From Silene noctiflora (Eukaryota > Streptophyta > Magnoliopsida > Caryophyllales > Caryophyllaceae): a stretch of DNA of 21,535 nucleotides. Shown here in pieces: positions 1 through 9,256 of the stretch (positions are counted from its first letter, which is position 1; every line of letters starts with the position of its first letter). The stretch spans positions 4,888-26,422 of the forward strand of contig VHZZ01017585.1 of the NCBI GenBank assembly GCA_009801015.1. Reading direction: 5' to 3'. The translations under genes were made by a program, and so were the position numbers. The notes under the pieces are model-generated. The model did not search any database, was not told where the DNA came from, and was given only the letters and a program-made list of their open reading frames with translations.

Positions 1-1
1 A

Positions 2-1067
2 ATGTTTATTGATCAGGCCAAAAAGAGGGTAGCTATTCTAACTAACCCTTCATTCGAGAAAGTTGTGCGTGTTGCCCAGGATTTCCTACACATGCAGGAC
101 ACATCAGAAACTGCCAAGGTTCATGGCGTATCTCTTTTGAAGAATCATAGAAAAGTGGAGATAACCCATGTCTTTCCAGATCATGAAAATATTGAACTGC
201 CAGTCCCAGTTGGTGACGAGCTTACCATTCAGAAAGATCCGGTTCAAGGTTTTGTCCAATGGCCTAGTAAACACATTTACCTTGCTTGTTCGTTTTCGCC
301 GCATCCACAGAACAATGAAGTTGGGGTTAGAAAAATACATTTACCTTTGTCTTTTTTCACCTATATAATTAGTGAAATTAATATGTTAACGAATGAACTA
401 ATATGCTGAAACATATGTATTTTTTGTAGGGCACAAAAAAGATGGATAAGGCTGACTCGATAGACATTCCTACTACTACCTCATCTCTTACTTCTTCATT
501 GAAAAATCAAGTTGAGGTATTTAATTAATTACTTTTTTTTTTTAAATAATTAACTCTCTTCTTTTCTATATTTTGAAAAATGGAGAGATGAGGTTGATGC
601 TGCAGTTGCTGCCTGTTGATGATTTTTGTTGTTGCTACAGCTCCATGTTGATAGCTTTTAATTAAATTTGTTCTTTTATATATGTGTTCTACACATACAG
701 GATGTTGGGATAAGTAGTACAAAACCGCATTCCCATACTTTTCCCCAAATAAAAGAAGTTAGGAGTCTATCTAGTAAACCTGAATATAGTGGGAACCTTT
801 ACATGCAACAAGTCAGGACAATGACGATGAGAGCCTTGTATGAAGAAGCTGGCCGTCGCATAGCAAGCGAGCAATTGATACTTATTCCGCTCGAGGAGGA
901 TACAATTGGGAAAGAAACCGAAGCAGTTGTTTCATGCGATATGCTAACCATTTGGACTTTCCTTCTTGAGATTGATATCCAACACCTCTTTGTTTGGATG
1001 GAGTAAGTTTCTTAATTAACTACTCATTTACTTTAATAAAACATCTGACTAATTAGTCATTTAGATC

Positions 1068-1142
<75 letters not shown>

Positions 1143-1365
1143 AGCATTTTTAATTTTAATTACCGGATTAAAACCCATAATTTAGGTACTTGAAGTCGAG
1201 AGTGATGTTTGAGAACAAGATTCCAAATGAGCTATACGGATTCATGTGTCCGTATATCCTATCTATGCATATCTTGCTGATTCAGTACCAATATCGTATC
1301 GACTACATTGCTCAAGAATTGGCAAAGCAAAAAAAGCTCGTTTTTGCACCTTATAATGAAAACGG
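2..1365 (+). CDS. Ulp1-like protease gene, 5' visible part (exons 1-4)
   Basis: Predicted exons are 2-325 (continuing upstream of the window), 430-516, 701-1002 and 1186-1365. All introns are GT-AG and codon phases fit (0, 0, 2, 2). The ATG at position 2 is probably an internal Met, because the open frame reaches the window edge. Exon 1 contains a DUF8039-like segment with the motif LPVPVGDEL and later FVQWPSKHIYL, a module often found with Ulp1 domains in plant CACTA-derived proteins. Exons 3-4 hold the N-terminal part of the C48 peptidase fold, with aromatic-rich helices around IWTFLLEIDIQHLFVWM. No stop interrupts the spliced frame. The third intron carries a 68-bp AT microsatellite. The gene continues at 10574 after an intron enlarged to 9.2 kb by an LTR retrotransposon. 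The family assignment is by eye; exon edges are predictions without transcript evidence. Confidence 0.65.
1071..1138. repeat. (AT)34 microsatellite in intron 3
   Basis: Perfect alternating AT for 68 bp inside the intron between exons 3 and 4 of the protease gene. It is likely to be length-polymorphic. Confidence 0.97.
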
Positions 1366-1458
1366 GTAATATATAATTAATATTATAGTTAGAAGCATAC
1401 ATGAACTTTTTTTTGGATATGCCATGATGCTGCTCCTCTATTGCTGCTGGTGCTCTAT

Positions 1459-1463
1459 GTTTA
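1459..1463 (+). repeat. 5-bp target site duplication (left)
   Basis: GTTTA directly precedes the 5' LTR. The same five bases directly follow the 3' LTR at 10534-10538, marking one insertion event. Confidence 0.9.
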
Positions 1464-2696
1464 TGATGAGTCATAATTATATACATTTTATGCCTCCCCT
1501 TTAGTAGTTTTAATACGGTTTTCATGCTAGAATACGTTTTTATATGTCATTTATGCTAGAACGAGATACTTTCGCATTTTGGTGTTTTAATGCAGATAAA
1601 GAGCATTTGTGGAGCATTTTGGAGACTAAGAGTACCGCGAATATGATATGACGGAACACACGAAGCATGACACGGAAATCTAGAAGAATGAAAGAAGAGA
1701 AGAGAAGATTACACGAGGAAATAGGAAGGAGTTGAACTCGATCGAGGAACCTGGAGATCAATTAAAAGAATTAAATTTCGAGAGTTGAAGATTACGAGAA
1801 TAGTATACTCGATCGAGTACTCGGCCCAACTCCGTCTTTGCGATAACTTTCCTAAATCGGTTTAACTTGTATTATATATACCAAACTCGTAGGTTATTAT
1901 TAGTCATGCTTATTTTTATTCTAAAAACTCCTAGAAACCCTAGTTTAGTTCCGGTATTATTATTCTTCCAGATCTACAATTTTAATTACGGTACTTTGTT
2001 AATCTTTCCTCATTTATTGATTCAAGTTTCATATTTACAATTGCTTTCTTATTCATTATTTTTATGCTTTTAATTATGTTTTCTATTCATCCTATTGTTG
2101 TTATTACTATTAGCATGCGTAGCTAATTTTATAATCTAGGGTGAAAAGGGATCTAGGTTGTTAGAAGGGGGTTTAATTAATGAATTAGTAGTTAAATTGC
2201 TTCTTTGTTGTTGTTCAGTTATGGTTTTGAATCTAGTTGATTGATTTCTGCATGATTAATTAATTAGTATTGCAAATTAGGATTTTTACCGACCGGACTA
2301 AGACTAGCATAGACTGCGATAATGAATAGAACTAGTTTAATGATAACGACCGCATGTTACATTAGATCTAAAAGACATATTAGAATCGACTGATCATATG
2401 GACTTAAACAACAAGATTTGCTCTATTAATTAGTTAAACCACACCCCCGTATAACTACCCAGTGAACTTGATCCCTAGCCCTTTTAATCTTATAGAATTC
2501 GCTTTTATTTTATTGCAATTAGTTTAGTAAAAAAACAATCAAAATTCTTCAAGAAATCATTTACCTTAGAAAATCTAATACAATAGCAAACAACTACTAC
2601 CGCCTCCCTGTGGATACGACCCTGACTTACTACTAGCTATTTGTTAGTAGTAGTATAAGATTAACTTGATTAGGAAACGCGACTAAATCCTTATCA
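1464..2696 (+). repeat. 5' LTR of the Athila/Tat-like element (1233 bp)
   Basis: Starts TGATGAGTCAT and ends AAATCCTTATCA. It aligns along its whole length with 9257-10533. U3 carries ACTCGATCGAG palindromes at 1736-1746 and 1807-1818, upstream of a TATATATA box at 1873-1880. Small open frames inside it are chance. Confidence 0.93.
1873..1880 (+). promoter_or_regulatory. Putative LTR TATA box
   Basis: TATATATA lies about 55 bp downstream of the last U3 palindrome. The same arrangement occurs in the 3' LTR at 9710-9717. Transcription from the 3' LTR would run into exon 5 of the protease gene. Confidence 0.5.
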
Positions 2697-2700
2697 AAAT

Positions 2701-2718
2701 TGGCGCCGTGCCGGAGAG
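2701..2718 (+). other. Primer binding site (tRNA-Asp type)
   Basis: Four bases after the 5' LTR. TGGCGCCGTGCCGGAGA resembles the complement of the plant tRNA-Asp 3' end but is one base short in the middle and has a mismatch near its end. Athila/Tat elements commonly use this primer. Confidence 0.8.
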
Positions 2719-2817
2719 GCAACTGTTATTTGTTTGTTTTCTGTTTATTTTGTCTATTTGTTTCAAGGGACTTAGTTCTTTGAGACAATTTTTACGCTGT
2801 TCTTGTTGTTTTCGTTT

Positions 2818-4480
2818 ATGCCTAGGCCGCACAGGTCAGAGCTTCTCCCTTTAGATCCTGAACCTGAGTGGACGTTTTTTTCTACAGACGGAAATTTCAG
2901 AGAGAAGTAGGCCAAGTAGAAGACTTGAGTATACTTGACAGCGATACAGAGCACAATATTAAGTCAGACGATCCGTCCCATGCCAAGGACACGCCCAGTT
3001 CTGACACTATTGATCCAGTTTCTATAGTTCCCAAGATGCCGACACTTGCTAGTCATTCCGAGCCTACTTTGGCTTCTATTCCGAAGGGATTCAAGCTCCC
3101 TACTACTGACAAGGGAACTTTCGAGATTCGCCCCTCTTACATTAATTTGGTGGAGCGAAATATGTTTGCAGGAGGAGCTGGAGAGGATCCTGCAAAACAT
3201 ATGGAGAAGTTCGTTACATATTGCTGTTACATCCCTTTGACTGCTGGGGTAATCCAGGATCAAGTGAAGCAGGTCTTATTTCCCTTTTCTTTAAGGGACA
3301 ATGCTGCTGAGTGGTTACGTGACTTAGACATGGAGCCTTTGGGTATTAATGATTGGAATTCTTTAGCTCTTGCATTCTACAAGAGGTATTTCCCACCCCA
3401 GAAAACCAACGCTTTACGGAGTCAAATTACAAGATTTAAACAAAGTCCTACTGAAGACTTTAATGAAGCATGGATTCGCTTCAAGAGACTAGTTCGCTTT
3501 GTTCCACATCATGGTTTTAAAATCTGGTTCCTCTCCAACCAATTTTATAATGGGTTATACGACGATCATAGAGCTTTGCTAGATTCTTCAGCTAATGAGA
3601 GGTTCCAAAATAATACAAATGACGATAATGCTTGGAAGCTGATAGATGAGATGGCTACTCACATTGCTGAGTATGGTAATCCAAGAGGGAGTACAAGAGG
3701 TGGTAGTTCAGACAGTGTTGTTGCAGCACAATTAGAGGCTTTAACTGCTAAAATTGCGGAATTGCAGACGGCCCAGTCTTTGGGTCAGCAGTAGACGGTT
3801 CATGCCATGGTTCAACAAGAGGTTTCTTGTGATGGATGAGGGATAAATGGCCATATTGTCGCGAGATCTATGAGTTCTTTGGAGCAAGTACATGCCTTCC
3901 AATCTTTCAAGCAAGGGACACCTTATTCTAACTTCTTCAATGAAACGAGTCGGACTGTGGAAAATCCTATTCCGCCGCCTAACAACCCTTATGTTATTCC
4001 TCAGAACCGTGATGATCAGATGGGTTATTATTAGAGGCAGCAACAACAATTTCAGCCATTGCAACCTCCTCAAGCACCCAATAATGATTTAGCTGAGATG
4101 ACAGCCTTGTTACAGCAAAGTGTGCAAATTCAATAGAAGCAAGCTGCACATATTTCTGAGCTTATGGCTCATAATAAGATGCTTGATACTCAAGTGGCAC
4201 AGATGGCGGTACAGAATCCATCAAAACAGCCCGGAAACCTTCCTTATCAAGGTAACAAGCGCATGAGCAAGTTAATGTTATTTCTTTGAGGAGTGGTACT
4301 ACTTATGAAGGTCCGAATCTGCCCATTGATGAGGATGAGGTCCCTTACATGCATCCCAAGGGACTGAGTAACCTGGAGTTGGGTGATGACGAGAGTGAAT
4401 CAAGCAAGGGTAACACACGAGGCAAGAAGAACAGCGAAACATCTGATATTACATTGGGTACTCGATCGAGTACATAGTCC
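2818..4480 (+). pseudogene. gag: gag remnant of the Athila/Tat-like element
   Basis: The likely start is ATG at 2818, and the frame shifts in the T-run at 2875-2881. The longest open part runs to a TAG at 3792. It holds the Retrotrans_gag region at about 3290-3640, with AAEWLRDLDM, the W-x-F-YFPPQKT segment, the PHHG motif near 3508 and FYNGLYDDHRALLD. After the TAG the same frame continues, recognisable but interrupted by TGA (3837), TAG (4032), TAG (4134) and TGA (4287). A one-base shift near 4255-4262 moves the frame to a segment around ISLRSGTTYEGP (4280-4471). A CCHC zinc knuckle at 3828-3869 has lost two cysteines. Gag would form the particle and bind element RNA; this copy cannot make it. 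Broken sites are described, not repaired. Confidence 0.82.
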
Positions 4481-4589
4481 TGGAGTTGCTGTTTCTCATC
4501 CTGAAGCTACGACAATTGGTGAAGATAGGGTACTCGATCGCGTAACCCCCTGAATGCTGATGATGATTCACGAGTTGAGAAGAAGGAAA

Positions 4590-5465
4590 AAGAAGCCGAG
4601 CCAATTAAAATTGTGCTAGCTTTTCCCCCAACGACTAAAAAAATCTAAGCTTGATAAACAGTTCAGGAGATAGATGGAGGTAATGTGGAATTTGCAAGTG
4701 TGTGTTCCATTTACTGAGTTGGTCACTCAAGTGCCGACCTATGCGAAGTTCTTAAAGGAGATTTTGACAAGGAAGAGATCATTTGATGAGGTCGAGACAG
4801 TTGCATTTACTCAGCAATGCAGCGCTGCGTTACAAGCCAATTCGCCTCCTAAGCTTCAGGATCCAGGGAGTTTTTCTATTCCTTTTCATATTGGTAGTAT
4901 TGCTATTAATAAAGCCCTTTGCGATTTAGGGGCTAGTGTTAGTATAATGCCGTATTGTGTTTGTAAAAAGTTGAATATGGGTCAACTTCGTGTTACTAAT
5001 ATGACCATACAGATGGCTGATAGATCTCTTAAGCAACCTTTAGGTGTCTTAGAGGACGTTCTAGTTAGAGTAGGGAAGTATTTCATTCTAGTTGATTTCA
5101 TTGTTATGGATATGGCCGAGGACTCCCAAGTCCCTATTATTTTAGGTAGACCTTTCCTTCACACTGTGAGGGCAATTATAGATGTTGGGGATGGTAGTCT
5201 TACGTTTAGAATTGGGGATGATAGACTTACATTTATTCTTGATAAAGCAATAAATCATCCCGAGTTAGCTACCTGTCATATGATTAACACCTTTGATTAT
5301 AGTATTGATGACTATCTTGCTTCATGTTTGGACAGGAATCCATCTGACGCCCCTGCTGTTGCGTTAGGATCATGGAGCAAGGAGGTATATGAGATAGAGA
5401 AGTTTATATATGAAGATGAACCACCTCCTGCGACGGTTTATAGCCTTGAGGTAAGTGACGATTAG
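4590..5465 (+). pseudogene. Retropepsin-like protease remnant (pro) of the Athila/Tat-like element
   Basis: An open stretch of about 263 codons runs from 4674 to a TAG at 5463. Upstream homology reaches into KSKLDKQF at about 4643-4668, cut by a TAG at 4671-4673 and shifted by one base in an A-run at 4638-4644. So the ATG at 4674 is not a native start; pro should be part of a gag-pro-pol frame. The active-site motif is DLGASVSIMP (about 4924-4953) and the flap/C-terminal motif is VPIILGRPFL (about 5130-5160), typical of Athila-type aspartic proteases. A linker-like acidic tail continues past 5465 to about 5600. Reverse transcriptase, expected next, is absent. Confidence 0.82.
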
Positions 5466-5835
5466 GAAGCTGAGCTAGATACTCTAGAGGCTGAAATTTT
5501 CAAGGATAATCCCGTCGCTGAGGTAACTAGAGATGTGGTTCCTCCTGTAGGAGAGGTCGTATCTTATTTTCCCATAGATGCCAAAGTGGAAGGTAGTAAA
5601 CAATCATATCTCCCTTTTATTTTCCTCAAATGTATTTTATGACAACTCTCTATGCTTCTGCTATATTTTGGTGCTACTTATGTTTGTTTGTAGCACATGA
5701 GCTACTTTTTGACTTACTAATGCGTGCTTTGAGTTGTTTTGGCTGTGCCATGGGTGAGCGTTTAGTTTAAAGTACAAGAAGAGTCCCGCATGTTGTACAC
5801 TCGATTGAGTGTTGTAATATGTGGTTATTTTGGCA
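5466..5835 (+). other. Post-protease linker fading into unassigned sequence
   Basis: The protease frame continues beyond the TAG at 5463 for about 45 codons of acidic linker-like sequence (to about 5605), then loses coding character. The rest is AT-rich with no recognised motif. An ACTCGATTGAGT palindrome variant lies at about 5801. The boundary between the host element and the inserted LTR-like block lies somewhere in this stretch. Confidence 0.5.
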
Positions 5836-6040
5836 TGATATTTCCCCTTCTTTGCCATGCATTTTGATCCATTTCGGAATGGTTTGCACCCTTCCTTTGC
5901 GTTTTGTTCCCGCATTTCCCCATTCTATGAGCCTATGTCTCGTTTTGCAGGACTTGAGACGGAATTGAAGAAGCGGGAGCAAAATAAGGTGAATTGGAAG
6001 AGAGCATGGGAAAGGAGAATAAAACAAGGCAAGAAGAGGG

Positions 6041-6420
6041 TCCCAGCCGACCCCCTGACCGGCAGCCTGCCAGCCGGCTGGGAACCCGTTCCATACTAAG
6101 ACATTTTTTGAAGAAGCAACTAAAGTGCATTCTGGAGTGCTCCCAGCCGGTAGGCTGACCGGCAGCCTGCCAGCCGGCTGGGGCTACCTGGCATTAGAGT
6201 TTTGAAGGAAAAGTTGAAGAAGAAGAGTTCCCAGCCGGTGCACCGGCAGCCTGCCAACCGTCTGGGACAAAAAATGGAGCTCTCTAGAGTGATCACATCC
6301 GGTGGGTGCACCGGCAGCCTGGCCATCGACTCCTGCTACCTGATGCCTCAAAGAAGTCTTGATTGGAGTCAATGCACTCCCAGCCGGTGGTTGGACCGGC
6401 AGCCGGCCGGCCGGCTTGGA
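6041..6420 (+). repeat. GC-rich palindromic module array, four to five copies
   Basis: A module of roughly 40 bp combines CCCAGCCGG, ACCGGCAGCCTGCC and AGCCGGCTGGG. Copies start near 6041, 6141, 6229 and 6379, with a degenerate partial near 6300, spaced about 80-100 bp apart in AT-rich surroundings. Open frames here on both strands are by-products of the GC content. Confidence 0.85.
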
Positions 6421-6477
6421 GCACAGAACCACATTCTCAGCTTGTTTCTCTACTTTTGACCAATTTGTTTGAGAATT

Positions 6478-6485
6478 TATAAATA
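6478..6485 (+). promoter_or_regulatory. Putative TATA box of the inserted LTR-like block
   Basis: TATAAATA followed by a C-run, 58 bp after the last GC-rich module. The order (palindromes, then TATA) matches the other LTRs in the window. Confidence 0.55.
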
Positions 6486-8454
6486 CCCCCCTCCTTAATT
6501 GTAATGACACACAACCCTAGATCATAGAATTAAACTACTTTTATGAAAGTTTACCTAATCACTCCCTTAATCTTTCCTTAATTATAGCTTAATCATTCAA
6601 CAACTTCGACTAGAATTGGTTACTTATCTTTGTTTATGTTTGTGACATTGGGTTGTAAGTGAAGAATTGAAGGATCTCTTTTCTTATCAATCAAAGTTGC
6701 AACCTTTGGTATAATTTCCTTCGTAGTTTTCATTATTTGTTGTTTAATTACTTCGCTTGTTCATTTCCTTGCCATCCTTACTAGCATTATGTTTATCATT
6801 CAACTTTGTTCATCTTTTATTAGTTTTGTTTTGTTTGTTTCAAGCATGTGTGAGTAGTCCCTTTACTAGGATGAAAAAGGGATCCTTTTTAATAGTCTAG
6901 AGATGATTTAGCATGGATTAATGGTAATTCCTTAGTTGTTCCCCTTTACAAATTGTTGTGCCCATAAGGTGTTTGAGGAAATGCTTGAATAAGTAAGTTA
7001 GGCCTTTTTCTCCATCTATCTACTTGTTGGGTGAGTAACTTGACTAGTAACAGGATTCTAATGACAATTTGTGGGGTGGATTAATTGAATGAGTAAGTTA
7101 ATTAATCTTATATTGAGAGTTAGATTCACATCGAGAGGTTGAGTCTTCTTTTGTTATCAACTCGGATAATTGTTAGTCCATGCCTAGTTTCGTCTCTAGA
7201 TTGCAAAGGTGAACCCTAACATCCTAGTCTCTTTAATTATCGTCTTAAACCATTGTTAATTATTACTTCGTTTTTATTTGTTTTAGTCTTTATCTTAGTA
7301 TTAGTTTAAAAGCAAAACCCCTTTCCTTGTTTGAGTTAAACTAGATTAATAACGACCATTCCTAGTGCCAATTCCATCCTTTGGGTTCGACCCTTGCAAG
7401 CTACAACGAGCAATCGTACACTTGCGAGGATTACAAATTTAAAGCTATATCATGTTGATGGATTTGATCGAGTATCCGTGGTTCTGGGCTTGCAAACGTA
7501 GCTGCTTGTGAAGGAAATACACGGTTGGTCCTGTTTTCCCCTGTTTTACAAACTTTTATGAATGCAGCCGATATTCGCCTTCCTTGTATTTTCTTTTATT
7601 GTATTATCTTTGTTATTTCTCCTTTTGCCGTTTGTTAGTAGTGTCCTTTAGGTTGCTGGATTTATTTTATATTGTGATTTATGTGCTATTCAGGTCACAA
7701 TAAGGACACTGTGACATTTAGGTTTGGGGGAGAGTCTTTACAATTATGTTGTGTGATTTAATTTATGATGGGTGTTTTTAAAAAAATCAAAAATTCCATA
7801 AAAATTAAAAAAAATTTCAAAATCAAAAAATATGTTATTTATATCTTTGTTTTAGGTCGAGTCTTGGTAATTGAATTTCACTGATGATAATTTGTTTTGT
7901 TTTTGCATTTGAATCCCATTTAAGTTATCCATGTACATTGTTTTGACTGTTAACCTTTGAAAATAAAGCTCAAAGAACAAGTTTGACCGTAATTGGAATA
8001 CCCTATGCTAATTAGACTTGACAAAATTTGTTGGTAAACAACTTAGATTCTGAGGTCTATAGAGCTTCCTAGGCCAGAGATATCAATAAACTGGTCTCAT
8101 TGTTATTTAGGTCTGAGTGTGGTTTCTCCTTGTGGGATGTGTAATACCAAAATGCATAAGTGTGACATTGATTTCTTGATGCTAATATTGCTTTCATTTG
8201 ACTAAGTACATGTGGATAGGCGGTTCTACATTTCAAATTAGCCTTACATTACCCTTTTTGTTAGCCCGTTGGAACCCTTGTAGTCGTTTTATATCCCATC
8301 TAATAGCTACAATCCAGAATTTGCCTACCTTATCGGAACAGTCGTAGTTGCTTGAGTTTCATGTCTATTTTTGCTACTTTGGTTGGGAATGGGACTTTTA
8401 TTGTCAAGTGGGTAGTAGCTTAAATTTTTGTAGCAATTGTGTTAATCTCTTATG

Positions 8455-8549
8455 ATGAAAAAAAGAAGAAAAAAAATAGAAAATAATTCGAAAAAAAAAA
8501 AGAAAAAAAAAGAAGGAAAAAGAAAAGAAAAAAAAAGTAAAAAAAGGGG
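8455..8549 (+). repeat. Purine-rich A/G tract
   Basis: About 95 bp almost entirely A and G, with long A-runs, a few interrupting T or C bases, ending in GGGG. It is probably a low-complexity expansion in the element's 3' region. Confidence 0.85.
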
Positions 8550-9217
8550 ATTGCTTCATTTGGTTTTGTTAAGAGATTATAAGGAGGTATGCTAGAGTCT
8601 AATGCATTATTGGGGAGTTGTTCATTCTCCCATGTGTTGTCAAAGTTGAGATTATTTCTCTAGTCGGGATTATATATGCTTATGCTTATATTGTAGAATT
8701 GGTTTTGGTTAGTATGTAGTTGTGACTACCATCTTAGCCTCACATATCCATAACGTGCCTTGACACAAACCTTTTATACCCTTTGCCTATTTGCCACCCT
8801 TATTATACGTCCTTGATACATGTACTTATGTCTACTTATTGATGCATATTAGTTGGGGAAATTTCTATCACATTAGATTGCATGCATGTTTCATAAGTTG
8901 AGTGAGTGTTCTTATTTGTTTCTATCTTACATAAAAATCACTCCTTATGAGAGCATGAGTGAATCCGCGAGAATCCGACTAAATTTTGTCTTGCAAGATC
9001 GAAAGGTATTTGGTTTTGTCTATATTACACTGTCATGTAAATCTTGGGACTTGAGCTGAATTTTCCTTGCCCGTATCTTTGAATTTGTTTTATTGATACA
9101 TATTATGTCATTATTATGTTATAGATATGGATAGCTTGAGATTTGTATGTGTATTAACATTAGCTATGAGTTGTTCATTTACCATTTGTACGTTTGCCTA
9201 AGTGTATTGTGTGATGC

Positions 9218-9237
9218 TTTGCTTGGGGACAAGCAAA
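9218..9237 (+). other. Perfect hairpin just before the polypurine tract
   Basis: TTTGCTTG (9218-9225), loop GGGA, CAAGCAAA (9230-9237): an 8-bp perfect stem ending 7 bases before the polypurine tract at 9245. Confidence 0.85.
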
Positions 9238-9244
9238 GAGATGG

Positions 9245-9254
9245 TTTGGGGGAG
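9245..9254 (+). other. Polypurine tract (plus-strand primer)
   Basis: TTTGGGGGAG ends two bases before the 3' LTR starts at 9257, the expected place for priming second-strand DNA synthesis. An identical motif lies at 7723-7732. Confidence 0.85.
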
Positions 9255-9256
9255 TT

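Larger units (their letters stand above)
5836..7453 (+). repeat. Foreign LTR-like block inside the Athila/Tat-like element
   Basis: This block has LTR architecture but no similarity to the host LTRs. It has a GC-rich palindrome module array at 6041-6420, a TATA box TATAAATA at 6478-6485, then an AT-rich leader. A U5-like end carries GGGTTCGACCC near 7383 and finishes in CTATATCA at about 7453, as in Athila/Tat LTRs. The left edge (TGATATTTCCCC at 5836) is a guess; TGACAAC at 5640 is an alternative. I found no matching target duplication and no primer site after 7453. It could be a solo LTR or part of a recombined element. Confidence 0.5.
7454..9244 (+). other. AT-rich 3' region of the Athila/Tat-like element, non-coding
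   Basis: There is no open frame of note and no reverse transcriptase, integrase or envelope motif. It holds a first TTTGGGGGAG tract at 7723-7732, an A-rich stretch at 7780-7832, a purine tract at 8455-8549 and a perfect hairpin at 9218-9237. Long non-coding 3' regions between the integrase end and the polypurine tract are usual in Athila/Tat elements. Confidence 0.6.

Noticed and set aside
104..340. Minus-strand open frame opposite exon 1
   Set aside because: It is a shadow of the coding exon, and the plus strand has recognisable domain motifs.
1867..2073. Small hydrophobic open frame, with a counterpart at 9635-9910
   Set aside because: AT-rich LTR sequence; similarity reflects the LTR duplication, not a gene.
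6184..6510. Open frames of 68-108 codons on both strands
   Set aside because: They arise from the GC-rich palindrome modules, which are poor in stop codons. Both strands are open at once and no domain is seen.
7780..7832. A-rich stretch as a possible poly(A) tail of a retroposed gene
   Set aside because: No gene precedes it, and AAAAATTCAAAA-type sequence is usual in the 3' region of these retrotransposons.
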